Source: Alkalicoccus urumqiensis (GTDB lineage: Bacteria > Bacillota > Bacilli > Bacillales > Salisediminibacteriaceae). From it: DNA of 64,000 bases. Where the stretch lies: positions 124,001 to 188,000 of the forward strand of contig NZ_PVNS01000001.1 of assembly GCF_002993335.1 (NCBI RefSeq), in the 5' to 3' direction. Position numbers and translations under genes: made by a program. Shown here piece by piece: positions 39,964 through 50,176 of the stretch (its first letter is position 1; every line of letters begins with the position of its first letter). The notes below the pieces were generated by a model that was given only the letters and a program-made list of their open reading frames with translations, did no database searches and was not told where the DNA came from.

Positions 39964-40431
39964 ATGCGGAAATGGCTTGTTGGCGTAGGAAGTGCGATGC
40001 TGCTTACTTTTGGTGGTGCAGGAGCTGTGAGTGCCGATCACGGGGAAACGTTAAACTGTGATGCGTTCAGCTCAGGTGAAGAAGTCTGGGAACATTGGAA
40101 CGCCCACGGATACAGTGCGGACAATGATCCGGAAGGCTTTGATGCGGACAGTGACGGCCAGCCATGTGAATCGTTGACGGACGGCGTGCCGAATCCAGGT
40201 GCTTCCGATGGAAACATGAACAACGACGATGATGACAATAACCATAACGACGACAACAATAACAATGACTACGATAACAATGAGAACGGTGCGTGGAATG
40301 ACGACAACAACCACGAAGGCAATGCGATGTCGGATACAGCAACATCCTATCCGGGCATGATGCTCTTCGGTATGCTTGCTGCGATGGCAGGGTCTCTTCT
40401 TCTGATCCGCCGCAGAACGGCTGAAGAGTAA
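39964..40431 (+). CDS. Secreted excalibur-domain surface protein with LPxTG-like anchor region
   Basis: A 155-residue exported protein. A signal peptide (residues 1-24, cleavage after VSADH or nearby) precedes an excalibur-type calcium-binding region: CDAFSSGEEVWEHWNAHGY...DADSDGQPCE, with its paired Cys and Asp loop. Residues of about 80-115 are almost only Asp and Asn. The C-terminus has SDTATSYPGM, a hydrophobic helix and RRR, the layout of a sortase sorting signal; a canonical site would read LPDTA, so Leu-Pro is replaced by Met-Ser. AAAGGAG is 9 bp before ATG 39964; an ATG six bases earlier is too close. Probably cell-surface and calcium-binding. Confidence 0.82.
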   Translation: MRKWLVGVGSAMLLTFGGAGAVSADHGETLNCDAFSSGEEVWEHWNAHGYSADNDPEGFDADSDGQPCESLTDGVPNPGASDGNMNNDDDDNNHNDDNNNNDYDNNENGAWNDDNNHEGNAMSDTATSYPGMMLFGMLAAMAGSLLLIRRRTAEE

Positions 40432-40449
40432 AAGTCAGCACCATCCAAA

Positions 40450-40485
40450 GAAGACGAGCTGCCCCTGGGCGGCTCGTCTTCTTTA
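40450..40485. terminator. Bidirectional terminator between convergent genes
   Basis: AAGACGAGC (40450-40458) pairs with GCTCGTCTT (40472-40480), followed by CTTTATTATG on plus; on minus CTTTGG follows. It lies between the surface-protein gene and the chemoreceptor gene. Confidence 0.75.
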
Positions 40486-42174
40486 TTATGCCTGCAGCCG
40501 GAAGCGCTGCACCATGGTCCGCAGACTGTCTGCGAGCTGGGCGAGTTCATCCGAGCTGGAGGAGACTTCCTGCATCGTACCTGCTGACTGCTGGGCGGAT
40601 GCCGTCGTCTGCTCCACCCCGGCCGCAGATTCTTCCGACACGGACGCAATCTCCTGTACGGAGCTGCTCATTTCTTCCGTATCCACTGCCATCTGACGCA
40701 GCCGGTCGTGCACGGCGCGCACCTGGCCGGCCATGTCGTTGACACTTTCGGAAATGTCCGCAAATGTTGCTTCCGTCTGTGCCATTTCCCGGCTGCCGGC
40801 TTCCACTTCTTCATACCCCTGTTCAAGCGATGTGACGACGCTTCCGCTCACACGCTGAATGCCTTCCACGATTTTCGTAATTTCCGACACGGAGGAGGAA
40901 ACCTGCTCTGCCAGGCGGCGCACTTCTTCTGCCACCACGGAGAATCCGCGCCCGTGCTCTCCTGCCCGCGCCGCTTCAATCGCCGCATTTAATGCGAGAA
41001 GGTTCGTCTGCTCGGCGATATCTTCAATAACGGAAACGAGCGAACTGACTTTCCGCGACTCCTGATCGAGCCCGCCGACATTCGATGCCGCTTCTTTAAT
41101 GACCGTATCGATCTGCGCCATCTGTTCCACCGCTTTTGTCATCTGTCCGCGGCCGGTTTCACTCAGCGACAGCGCGCGCTCTGCTGCTTTGTCCGCTTCT
41201 TCGCTTCTTGCAGCGCCTTCCTCCACGTGCTCGGTGAACGTAATCATCCGGTCCGCGAGGCTGCTCGCGTGGTTCGCCTGCGACTCCGCTCCACTGGAAA
41301 GTTCCTGCATCGTCGCAGCAATCTGGGAAGTGCCCTGCTGCACCTCCCCTGCGGAACGCGACAGCTGCGTGCTGGAGCTGCCGACCTGCTCGGTTGCTCC
41401 GGCAACGCCGGCGATAATTTCCTGCATCTGTCCCTGCATTGCATTCGCTGATGTGACGAGATCACCGATTTCATCCGTCCGCCGGGACGTGAGCGGCTCT
41501 CCGCGCAGATCGCCGGCTGCCACTTCCTTCAGCCGCTTATTGAGCGCCAGAATCGGCTGCCCCATCGACCGGCCCATCCACCAGCCCATGACGACCGCAC
41601 CGACTGCAGCGAGCGCACCAAAGGTAAATACGAGCACGCGTAGAACACCGAATACCTGCTGGTTCTCTGTATATAATTCCGCACTGATCTCTTCATTCAG
41701 AACCGTCAGTTCCTGCGCCGCCTCCCTCGCTGCCTGATACGGCTCCGCTCCGTTGGCAAGGCCTGCCTGCGTTTCAGCAAATGCACCGGCAGCGAGCGTT
41801 CCGGTATTCTCCGTCACCACGCCGGAAAACGACGTCCAGTTTTCCTGAAGCCGGCCGAAAATCGCCGCTTCCTCTGTCGTCAGACGCGTCGCTTCGTACT
41901 GCGCAGCGTATTCATTTAACGATGCAATGTTTTCAAGCGCCGCTTCCGCATGAGACGGATCCTCCTCCAGCACCCCTGAGACCATCTGGAGCCGCGTGTT
42001 TTCCAGCAGCTCGCTGATATGTACGATGTAGGAGAGTGCTGCCACCCGGTCCTCGTACATTGCTTCCGTATTGTCATTCATCCGTGCCATTCCCCACAAA
42101 GCCAAACCACCAAGTCCTACGACAACCACTGCCAGCAGCAAATACGACCCAATTAATCTGCCTTTCATCCCCAT
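40486..42174 (-). CDS. Methyl-accepting chemotaxis protein
   Basis: Membrane chemoreceptor of 562 residues. Helix 1 (about residues 5-30), an external four-helix-bundle-like sensor (about 31-180), helix 2 ([22 protein letters not shown]), a HAMP domain, then a long cytoplasmic signalling coiled coil with the hairpin tip [21 protein letters not shown], the CheA/CheW contact. Glu/Gln pairs for methylation occur on both arms. ATG 42174 has AGAGGA 8 bp upstream; the longer frame to 42192 lacks a site. No chemotaxis operon is near; ligand unknown. Confidence 0.93.
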   Translation of the reverse strand: MGMKGRLIGSYLLLAVVVVGLGGLALWGMARMNDNTEAMYEDRVAALSYIVHISELLENTRLQMVSGVLEEDPSHAEAALENIASLNEYAAQYEATRLTTEEAAIFGRLQENWTSFSGVVTENTGTLAAGAFAETQAGLANGAEPYQAAREAAQELTVLNEEISAELYTENQQVFGVLRVLVFTFGALAAVGAVVMGWWMGRSMGQPILALNKRLKEVAAGDLRGEPLTSRRTDEIGDLVTSANAMQGQMQEIIAGVAGATEQVGSSSTQLSRSAGEVQQGTSQIAATMQELSSGAESQANHASSLADRMITFTEHVEEGAARSEEADKAAERALSLSETGRGQMTKAVEQMAQIDTVIKEAASNVGGLDQESRKVSSLVSVIEDIAEQTNLLALNAAIEAARAGEHGRGFSVVAEEVRRLAEQVSSSVSEITKIVEGIQRVSGSVVTSLEQGYEEVEAGSREMAQTEATFADISESVNDMAGQVRAVHDRLRQMAVDTEEMSSSVQEIASVSEESAAGVEQTTASAQQSAGTMQEVSSSSDELAQLADSLRTMVQRFRLQA

Positions 42175-42232
42175 ACCGCTCTTCCTCTCCATGTTTAAAT
42201 GCTCACAATTTCACAAAGTATCATTATATAAA

Positions 42233-42268
42233 AAGTACCCGTTTCAACATGCTTCATACTGGGTACTT
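42233..42268. promoter_or_regulatory. 8-bp inverted repeat upstream of the chemoreceptor gene
   Basis: AAGTACCC (42233-42240) and GGGTACTT (42261-42268) are perfect arms 20 bp apart in the AT-rich upstream region; TATAAT occurs on both strands near it. A possible operator. Confidence 0.4.
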
Positions 42269-42362
42269 GGGATTATAATAAGTATATCATGGAAAATAGC
42301 GTGAGCAATAAGTCCATACACGATAATCATGTATTTTTTGTGAACCTTTTTACCTAATTCTA

Positions 42363-42869
42363 TTACCTCCGGTGGTGGGAAAACCAGAAGGCTTGTACAA
42401 ACAGCGCAGCCACCTCTTTCGGAAAGGCATCCTGCAATGTCATCTCCGTATATGTTTTCCAGAGAAACCCCCGGGGGACGGTTTCGCCGGCAGGATGCTC
42501 ACCGAGATAGATCGTGCTCTTGTTCCACCCTGCTTCAATGACGAAAGGCTCGTGATGCTGCAGCTGCCCTGTTACAGAATAACGGCCTTTTTCCGCGTAA
42601 GAACTGTGCGCACTGCCACACGGCCGGCCGTCACAGGAAAGCGTCCATTGATGCCCTTCTCTCTGATTGAACGGCTCCTGGTCCAGCGCCCAAACGGTTC
42701 CGGATGGCGTTTTAAGAGTGAGACGGACGTCAAAGCGGGGGCTTCTGCCGGGGAGAGAACCGGGGGACGCCAGCGTTCTTATTATGGAACCGATGGTTTC
42801 TGTATCGTCCCACACACGGATGGATTTTTTAGAGACGCCTGTGAAAGGCCGGCTCAGGTACAGTTTCAC
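42363..42869 (-). CDS. Uncharacterised protein, possibly tubby-C-like
   Basis: A 168-171-residue soluble protein. The pattern of short strands (FDVRLTLKTPSGTVWALDQEP, GRYSVTGQLQHHEPFVIEAGW) and the C-terminal helix EVAALFVQAFWF resemble the small tubby C-terminal-like proteins of Bacillaceae, a tentative match. GTG 42869 has AAAGGA 8 bp upstream; ATG 42878 overlaps that site. The opposite strand is also open over this stretch, but that frame has no ribosome site or domain. Divergent from the membrane diguanylate cyclase gene. Confidence 0.6.
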   Translation of the reverse strand: MKLYLSRPFTGVSKKSIRVWDDTETIGSIIRTLASPGSLPGRSPRFDVRLTLKTPSGTVWALDQEPFNQREGHQWTLSCDGRPCGSAHSSYAEKGRYSVTGQLQHHEPFVIEAGWNKSTIYLGEHPAGETVPRGFLWKTYTEMTLQDAFPKEVAALFVQAFWFSHHRR

Positions 42870-43040
42870 AGCAATCATCCTTTACTTAAAAACTTGTCAT
42901 CCTCACTTTTTCCTTGGGTGGAACGTTCAAAACCTGGGTATCTGGTTGACAGCTTATTTTCTGTTATGATTTGCACCCTGTTTGTCCTGGTTCTATGCTA
43001 CGATAAGAATACTTACAGCCGCAGCGGGAGAGGAGCCACC

Positions 43041-44720
43041 ATGATGAGAACACGTTTAACAAGAACCATCGGCCTGGCCGTCCTGGCTCTGCTTCTCCTC
43101 GGTTCTCTGGCGGTGTTTTTTCCTGGAGCGTCTCTGCTGTTGACGGCTCCTCCCATTCACCCTTTGGAAGAAGAATGGAGCTACACAACGGATTCAGCCA
43201 GCGGCACGCTCTCTTCTCTGCCGCAGACACTCGATGCGCCGCCGGGTACTCCGGTTGTACTTGAACGGGAGCTTCCGGAGGCATTTGCAGGACCGCGTTC
43301 GATTATGTTCCGCGCCTCGCTGCAGCAGTCACACGTCTACCTCAATGATGAATTGATCCTTCAGGGCCTGGAGGAGACTTCCGGCCCGGCCCGGCTGCCG
43401 GTGGCAAGTCACTGGGGGCTCGTGCACCTGCCGCCGGAATCCAACGGGAAAACGCTGACGATCCAGCTCACCTCGCCTTACGAGGGAATGAGCGGCGTCG
43501 TTAATGAGATGTACTACGGATCCAGCGGCGGCCTGCTGCTTCATCTGGTGGACGCACACTTGTACGAGCTGATTTCTGCATTCGGCATTCTGCTTCTCGG
43601 CATCATTCTGACCGCCGTCTACATGCTTTTTTACCGGATGCAGCCGTACGAACTGTTATATATCGGTCTTTTTTCCATCGCCATCGCCTTCTGGCTGTTT
43701 GCCGAAACGAGAATGCTGCAGTTTTTCACCGGCAGCCAGTGGCTTCTCGGCGGTCTTGCCTATATGATGATTCCGCTCATTCCGATCCCCATTTTTCTGT
43801 ATGTCCGGGACGTCGTTTTTCAGCAGAAGAAGCCGGTCATGACGGTGTTTGCCTATACGTTCTTTGCTCAGTTCCTGCTCGTGACCACTCTGCAGTTTAC
43901 CGGCGTGATGGATTTCTTCATCTCCGTGCAGGTGTCACTGGTCATGCTGGTGACCGGTTTTGTCTGGACAGTATCACTTGTTGTCCGGGAAATGGTGCTC
44001 CGGAACAACAAAGAAGCGAAGCTGTTTCTTCTTTCCTTCAGCGCTCTTTTCCTGACAGCTATTCTGGAAATCATCCGTTTCTTTACTGCGGATCCGGTGC
44101 TGATGGCGGACTTTATCCGGATCGGATTTTTCCTTTTTGTCCTGACGCTGACCGTTCATTCGATCCGCCAGATTCTGCAGCGGGTCCGGCGGACACAGGA
44201 GCTGGAAATTTCCCACCAGCTTGCCTACCGCGATCCGCTTACCGGCGGGCCGAACCGGCTTGCTTTTGACCAGGCGCTGGATACGTGCTTTACGAAGGAA
44301 GCGCCGCCCTACCGCCGCCTTGCCTACTTCGACCTCAACAACTTAAAGCCGATCAATGACACCTTTGGTCATAGAGAAGGGGACAAAGCGCTGCTTCAGG
44401 TATTTGAGCAGCTGCAGCTCACGTTCGGCCGGTACGGCACGTGCTACCGCATCGGCGGCGATGAATTTGCCTGCCTTCTCCCCGACGAGAGCGAGACACG
44501 GTATGAACAGATCAACGCCCAGCTGGACGCAGCGCTGAAAGAAAAAAGCCGGACACTTCCTTACGCACTCCGGCTCGCGTCCGGCTCGGCCGCACTGGAC
44601 CCGAACCGCGACCACTCCCCCGGGGACTGGCTGCACCGCGCCGATCACGCAATGTATGCGGAGAAACAGCGCATGAAAGCAGAAAGCAGCTTTTATACGA
44701 ACGAAAGCGGACCGTCCTAG
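43041..44720 (+). CDS. 7TMR-DISM membrane diguanylate cyclase
   Basis: A 559-residue membrane signalling enzyme making cyclic di-GMP. An N-terminal anchor (residues 10-32) and an external sensor region of about 140 residues precede seven helices (about 175-375), the 7TMR-DISM module. The GGDEF domain starts at YRDPLTGGPNRLAF and has an intact RIGGDEFACLLP. No RxxD inhibitory site precedes it (the place reads GRYG), so product inhibition may be lacking. ATG 43041 with GAGAGGAG 5 bp upstream was chosen; the frame is open back to 42372 but antisense to another gene. A terminator overlaps the stop. Confidence 0.9.
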   Translation: MMRTRLTRTIGLAVLALLLLGSLAVFFPGASLLLTAPPIHPLEEEWSYTTDSASGTLSSLPQTLDAPPGTPVVLERELPEAFAGPRSIMFRASLQQSHVYLNDELILQGLEETSGPARLPVASHWGLVHLPPESNGKTLTIQLTSPYEGMSGVVNEMYYGSSGGLLLHLVDAHLYELISAFGILLLGIILTAVYMLFYRMQPYELLYIGLFSIAIAFWLFAETRMLQFFTGSQWLLGGLAYMMIPLIPIPIFLYVRDVVFQQKKPVMTVFAYTFFAQFLLVTTLQFTGVMDFFISVQVSLVMLVTGFVWTVSLVVREMVLRNNKEAKLFLLSFSALFLTAILEIIRFFTADPVLMADFIRIGFFLFVLTLTVHSIRQILQRVRRTQELEISHQLAYRDPLTGGPNRLAFDQALDTCFTKEAPPYRRLAYFDLNNLKPINDTFGHREGDKALLQVFEQLQLTFGRYGTCYRIGGDEFACLLPDESETRYEQINAQLDAALKEKSRTLPYALRLASGSAALDPNRDHSPGDWLHRADHAMYAEKQRMKAESSFYTNESGPS

Positions 44721-44736
44721 AGGGCGGTTCTTTTTG
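44709..44736 (+). terminator. Terminator of the diguanylate cyclase gene
   Basis: ACCGTCC (44711-44717) pairs with GGGCGGT (44722-44728) around the TAG stop codon, followed by TCTTTTT. Confidence 0.75.
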
Positions 44737-44891
44737 TGAATAAAGATTGCTATTTATTCTGCAGTGATTAGAAAAAAACTATGTTCTGCTTCATTTATAT
44801 TAAACGACTTCTTCTTCGACTGCTTAGAAAACGTACCGAGCAATGTACCTAAATAAGCAGAATCAACCTTAGATCATATGGAATCTGATCT

Positions 44892-47800
44892 ATTTCAATC
44901 CACGCACCCGCATGGGGTGCGACGCGTGCTGATTATGGCCGCCGCGCTAACACCACGCATTTCAATCCACGCACCCGCATGGGGTGCGACATAACTTCCA
45001 CACTATCAACCAGATCATTAATGATTTCAATCCACGCACCCGCATGGGGTGCGACATTGACTCTATAACAGACGGTGACTATATCACTATTTCAATCCAC
45101 GCACCCGCATGGGGTGCGACTCGCGAAAAGTAGCGAAAAGCAACGCAAAAACGATTTCAATCCACGCACCCGCATGGGGTGCGACCCTAACACGATACAC
45201 GGCGATTGATAGCCGGATCCATTTCAATCCACGCACCCGCATGGGGTGCGACGGAGAGTGAGTGGTACGATTACTATAAAACGTTATTTCAATCCACGCA
45301 CCCGCATGGGTGCGACCAATGGACGAAGCATGGGCGCGCATATTGGCGATATTTCAATCCACGCACCCGCATGGGGTGCGACGAGTTTGGCGCACCTGGT
45401 TGCGGCGGAAGAATAATTTCAATCCACGCACCCGCATGGGGTGCGACCCAAAGAGCGAGACATCGACGGCTATCAGCAGATATTTCAATCCACGCACCCG
45501 CATGGGGTGCGACGTTTAACGGCAGAGGTTACAAGGTGCTGTGTATTAATTTCAATCCACGCACCCGCATGGGGTGCGACCGGCAAAACAACGTCAGCGG
45601 CGGCCCTGCTAAACATTTCAATCCACGCACCCGCATGGGGTGCGACACTTGACGCATTGCTGCCCGGAACGGATGACGATTTCAATCCACGCACCCGCAT
45701 GGGGTGCGACAATTTCCGATTGTGGACAAAGTGTCACCCCCTTAATTTCAATCCACGCACCCGCATGGGGTGCGACCCCTCCACTTGCTGCAAGGGAGGA
45801 TGCGGAATGTATTTCAATCCACGCACCCGCATGGGGTGCGACTAATGACAGAGGGGATATACTGCTCAGCCATTCGATTTCAATCCACGCACCCGCATGG
45901 GGTGCGACGTGAGCTGGATAACGTCAAGCCGGCCGATGTGCATTTCAATCCACGCACCCGCATGGGGTGCGACGCCACCGGCATTGACACGGAATGACTT
46001 CATTTATATTTCAATCCACGCACCCGCATGGGGTGCGACGGAATCTAAGTTTTTTAACGCCAATCCTGACGGATTTCAATCCACGCACCCGCATGGGGTG
46101 CGACGGTAAGCGATGATGGCCTCCTCTATCGACTCCTATTTCAATCCACGCACCCGCATGGGGTGCGACTTCAGCGCCTTACGCTCTTCTAAGAGACGCA
46201 GGGGATTTCAATCCACGCACCCGCATGGGGTGCGACAAACACCGAAAACCTAACCAGCACAGGTGACAATATTTCAATCCACGCACCCGCATGGGGTGCG
46301 ACTACTAATTTTAATTGCTTTATTGTTTCTCAGTGTATTTCAATCCACGCACCCGCATGGGGTGCGACATTCTCCTGAAACAGACAAAATTAAAGAACTC
46401 TTATTTCAATCCACGCACCCGCATGGGGTGCGACAAGTTGGCGACCTGGTGTACGTACAACGTTGCGAAATTTCAATCCACGCACCCGCATGGGGTGCGA
46501 CCCGTGCCAGCCTTCCATGTTATCAAAGTAACACGATTTCAATCCACGCACCCGCATGGGGTGCGACGAGTTTGGCGCGCCTGGTTGCTGCGGAAGAATA
46601 ATTTCAATCCACGCACCCGCATGGGGTGCGACGCTGTAGTCGATCATCAGCAGCCTCCTAATATTTCAATCCACGCACCCGCATGGGGTGCGACCTTGAG
46701 CCTTACGACTTGCTCGGGCCACTTCATTCTATTTCAATCCACGCACCCGCATGGGGTGCGACTCTAGGGGCGGACATTTTCGTTTCAATGCACATATTTC
46801 AATCCACGCACCCGCATGGGGTGCGACCAGGCAGAGCGTGTTTAACCAGCTGCGGCGAATATTTCAATCCACGCACCCGCATGGGGTGCGACGTATGTTA
46901 GTTCAATTTTTAGTGTTTGGGGAAATATTTCAATCCACGCACCCGCATGGGGTGCGACAATATGGGGGCGCTGGATAAAGGCATCAAAGAAATTTCAATC
47001 CACGCACCCGCATGGGGTGCGACTCATTTACTCGTTCACACACAAAATGGGATTAAAAAGATTTCAATCCACGCACCCGCATGGGGTGCGACACAGCGTG
47101 CAATTTTTAGACACCAAAGGCAGCCAATTTCAATCCACGCACCCGCATGGGGTGCGACTCTCGGACTTCTGGTGATACCACTTGGGTTGTAATTTCAATC
47201 CACGCACCCGCATGGGGTGCGACAGAGGGCTAAAAGAGGTGGGCTGGGTTCAAGGAAATTTCAATCCACGCACCCGCATGGGGTGCGACAGATAGACAAA
47301 CCAAAAAAGGAGAGGGTAATGATATTTCAATCCACGCACCCGCATGGGGTGCGACCAGGAACAGTCATGTCGTCAATGATGCTCTTTTGGTATTTCAATC
47401 CACGCACCCGCATGGGGTGCGACTATGAGGCATCAGATCAAGTAAGCGCGATTGCAATTTCAATCCACGCACCCGCATGGGGTGCGACGCGCGAATCTAT
47501 GAGTATTGGGCAAGGCATGGCATTTCAATCCACGCACCCGCATGGGGTGCGACGCCATTCGGGCGAGTGTTTATACGTAGGCAAGTCATTTCAATCCACG
47601 CACCCGCATGGGGTGCGACGCGCCGATAGGGACGAATAGAGCGCAGTATATATATTTCAATCCACGCACCCGCATGGGGTGCGACTGCGCTGCAGGTGCG
47701 GGCTTTCCTTAACCCAATCATTTCAATCCACGCACCCGCATGGGGTGCGACCAACAAAAATTATGATCCAATTATCGTCAACGAAATTTCAATCCACGCA

Positions 47801-48014
47801 CCCGCATGGGGTGCGACGCGAAACGATTGCTTCAAAATGTCATTATCAACAATTTCAATCCACGCACCCGCATGGGGTGCGACTATCCTGTATTTCCTTA
47901 ATAATCGGGTCTGACGATTTCAATCCACGCACCCGCATGGGGTGCGACCCAGTGGAGTGACAGATCACAAAGCATAAAGGAGATTTCAATCCACGCACCC
48001 GCATGGGGTGCGAC
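44892..48014 (-). CRISPR. Type I-C CRISPR array, 48 repeats and 47 spacers
   Basis: The 32-bp repeat, shown on plus as ATTTCAATCCACGCACCCGC then ATGGGGTGCGAC, is typical of subtype I-C; the functional (crRNA) orientation is minus, starting GTCGCACCCC and ending GGATTGAAAT. I counted 48 copies with a mean period of 66 bp and spacers of about 30-36 bp. All copies look identical except the one at 45286, which lacks one G of the GGGG run (31 bp). The leader and cas genes lie on the high-coordinate side, so the newest spacers are near 48 kb and the oldest near 44.9 kb; the distal repeat is not degenerate. Spacers at 45383-45415 and 46568-46600 differ at only two positions. Confidence 0.99.
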
Positions 48015-48192
48015 GGCGAAAAGAAGGTCGTTGGTTTTATTTTTATAAACCAATCGAGAATCTTTTCACCACTTCGGAACTAATATGAACAATTGTCCCG
48101 AGCCTGAATATAGTTATTTCAACTCATTAATCGGTATTTTTCTATGTGCGAATACCTTGGAGCTTTCATGATCACTTGGGGTTCGCACAGCA
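48015..48192 (-). promoter_or_regulatory. CRISPR leader with palindromic element
   Basis: AT-rich 178-bp stretch between cas2 and the first repeat, containing GTGCGAA (48146-48152) and TTCGCAC (48182-48188) as an inverted repeat, with AAGTGATCATGAAAG between on minus. Type I-C leaders carry a similar TTCGCA palindrome next to cas2. It should hold the array promoter and the integration site for new spacers. Confidence 0.8.
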
Positions 48193-48483
48193 TCAAAATA
48201 ATAAAGGATCCTGCATATCCAGACCTTTTGTGACTCCTACGTGTTCTACTTTTGTTTTGTAGTTGTTCCCGAGGCGGTAAAAGCGCAGGCTGTCTTTCTC
48301 TTCGGAGATAAGTGCAGTCAATTCATGCTTTAATGCCGTGTACTGTGCCTGATCGATATAGCATTCAAACACCGAGTGCTGGACGCGCTGTCCATATTTT
48401 TCGCAGTGCTTTGCTACTTTTCTTAATCTTTTCTGCCCGCCAAGGTCGGAGGTTACTACATCGTATGTGATCAATACTAACAT
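48193..48483 (-). CDS. cas2: CRISPR-associated endoribonuclease Cas2
   Basis: A 96-residue subunit of the Cas1-Cas2 integrase that inserts new spacers at the leader end. It has the ferredoxin-like start MLVLITYDV with the conserved Asp8, then KVAKHCEKYGQRVQHSVFEC, the hallmark (GxRVQxSVFE) of Cas2. Last gene of the cas operon, 8 bp after cas1 and directly before the leader palindrome. Confidence 0.98.
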   Translation of the reverse strand: MLVLITYDVVTSDLGGQKRLRKVAKHCEKYGQRVQHSVFECYIDQAQYTALKHELTALISEEKDSLRFYRLGNNYKTKVEHVGVTKGLDMQDPLLF

Positions 48484-48491
48484 GCCTTCAC

Positions 48492-49523
48492 CTACTTCCA
48501 GAAAAATGGCGGATACGCATCCAGATCGCCCCGTATATACCTCGCAAGCAGAAGCGACTGTGCATGTGGTACCAGGCCCCAGCTGATTTTTTCTTTTAAA
48601 AATGGGTGGGTAATCTGTTCCTGTTTCTTTTCCTGCCAGGCTTTCAGCACTTTTTTCCGTCCATCTTCCGTGAGCAGTACCGCATGATTCTCTTTCTCTT
48701 TAAAGTCTGCACTTGTCACCATCTTTCGGTTTACAAGAGATAGAACGAAGCGGTCTGCAAAACAGGAACGCAGCTCTTCCATGACGTCCAGTGCTAAGGA
48801 TATTCTTCCGGGACGGTCCTGATGGAAAAAACCAACGTACGCATCCAGTCCCACCCCTTCCAAAGCTGCAGCTGTGTCGTTTGCGAGCAGCGTGTAACAG
48901 AAGGAAAGCAGGGCATTCATATTGTCTTCCGGCGGTCTGCGGGACCGTCGCTTATAAAAGAAGGACTCTTTCTGCTGAAGAATGAGGTGGTCGAAAGCAT
49001 GCAGGTAGTCTCTTGCTGCCTGGCCTTCGATTCCACGCATCGATTCCATATTGGCTGATGCGTAAATTTCTTTTGCATACATCGTCATTTTTTCTGAAGC
49101 CGACTCCAGCGCCTTTTCATCAACCCGCAACCGATGGTCACGAAGCGTCCGCTCGATTACCCATTTACTGTTCTGAATTTTTGCTGTCAGCATATTCCGG
49201 CTGATTTTCATTGATTCTTCTTCCTGCTCGGATATGGCGTACTGCTGCTTTCTCAGAACGACGTTCCCTCTGCTTTTTCCTGTGACCCTGGCTAGAAACC
49301 TTCCCGTCATCGTCATGAAAACGATCGAAATATTACGTTCTGCGCAGTAGCCCATGAGCGCGGGACTGGCTCCTGTATAGCCGAATGCCACAATTGATTC
49401 CAGATTATGAAGAGGCAGTTTCCCGAGTTTCTCTCCTTCTTTCTTTAAAACGACCGTTTCTCCTTCCAGCATCAGATAGACATCCGGCTGATTGACATAA
49501 AGTGTATTCAATAGGCGCTTCAT
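48492..49523 (-). CDS. cas1: CRISPR-associated integrase Cas1 (type I-C)
   Basis: A 343-residue metal-dependent integrase for spacer acquisition. The N-terminal beta-domain starts MKRLLNTLYVNQPDVYL, and the helical catalytic domain holds RGIEGQAARDY (metal Glu) and GFFHQDRPGRISLALDVMEE (metal His and Asp). Start 49523 was chosen since it overlaps the cas4 stop as TGATG and has GGAA upstream; the open frame continues inside cas4. C-terminal LLLARYIRGD is typical of I-C Cas1. Confidence 0.98.
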   Translation of the reverse strand: MKRLLNTLYVNQPDVYLMLEGETVVLKKEGEKLGKLPLHNLESIVAFGYTGASPALMGYCAERNISIVFMTMTGRFLARVTGKSRGNVVLRKQQYAISEQEEESMKISRNMLTAKIQNSKWVIERTLRDHRLRVDEKALESASEKMTMYAKEIYASANMESMRGIEGQAARDYLHAFDHLILQQKESFFYKRRSRRPPEDNMNALLSFCYTLLANDTAAALEGVGLDAYVGFFHQDRPGRISLALDVMEELRSCFADRFVLSLVNRKMVTSADFKEKENHAVLLTEDGRKKVLKAWQEKKQEQITHPFLKEKISWGLVPHAQSLLLARYIRGDLDAYPPFFWK

Positions 49524-50176
49524 CAAGAAAGATTCCTTTCTATATATGATTCGGCCGTTTCTGTCTTCATTAGTTTCGGCAGACACTCATTCCGCAGAGA
49601 ACATGCCCTGCAGTGCGGTCCTGTTCTCACTGTCGGTGTATGACGCCGTTTGAACATAGCATGCATTTCATCGATCACTGTCTTTACCTGACTTCGTAAA
49701 GCCTGATCGATCTGGATATGTTCCCGGCGCTTAGGCTCTGCGTAATAAAAACTGGCTTCCTCAATATCAGCAGCGAACATTTCCTCGAGACATAAGACCT
49801 GCGCTGCCAGCTGGACTTCATCCACCGCTTCCCGCTTCGGCTTTCCCCGCTTGTATTCGACTGGCCTTATGCGGAACGTCCCTTCCAGCTTCGGAATATA
49901 AACCCCTTCTTTGTCTTCTGAAAATTCGACAATGTCACAGACACCGGTGATCTGAAATTCATGAGATTTAACAGGCAGCGCTCTGACGGTATAAAGGGAA
50001 GAGCGCTTTTCACGGATGAATGGATCATCCGCACGTTCATGAAGGTGCTTTCCCTGGACCGTCAGCACGTTTTCTGTCCAGAGTTGTTCAATGTGTATGA
50101 GTGCCCACTGCCTCCTGCAGAAGAAATAATGCTGCAGGCCGGAAATCATCAAGTAATCTTCTTCGTTATATTCCAT
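49523..50176 (-). CDS. cas4: CRISPR-associated exonuclease Cas4
   Basis: A 217-residue RecB-like nuclease that trims prespacers and fixes PAM and orientation during adaptation. Four Cys for the iron-sulfur cluster are visible: Cys20 in YFFCRRQ and Cys189, Cys192 and Cys198 in CRACSLRNEC. The nuclease core has GVCDIVEF, PVEYKRGKPK (catalytic Glu and Lys) and QLAAQVLCLEE. It overlaps cas7 by 11 bp upstream and cas1 by 1 bp downstream, showing tight coupling. Confidence 0.97.
   Translation of the reverse strand: MEYNEEDYLMISGLQHYFFCRRQWALIHIEQLWTENVLTVQGKHLHERADDPFIREKRSSLYTVRALPVKSHEFQITGVCDIVEFSEDKEGVYIPKLEGTFRIRPVEYKRGKPKREAVDEVQLAAQVLCLEEMFAADIEEASFYYAEPKRREHIQIDQALRSQVKTVIDEMHAMFKRRHTPTVRTGPHCRACSLRNECLPKLMKTETAESYIERNLS

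Noticed and set aside
42946-42970. TTGACA...TATGAT as promoter of the membrane diguanylate cyclase
   Set aside because: The spacer is only 13 bp, too short for a sigma-A promoter; not reported as a feature.
42372-43040. Extension of the membrane diguanylate cyclase frame back to 42372
   Set aside because: No ribosome site, no domain; overlaps a plausible minus-strand gene. ATG 43041 with GAGAGGAG starts at the first membrane helix.
45206-47960. Many open frames across the CRISPR array giving repeated FNPRTRMGCD or ISIHAPAWGAT peptides
   Set aside because: They are translations of the 32-bp repeat and its spacers, a well-known annotation artefact; no ribosome sites.
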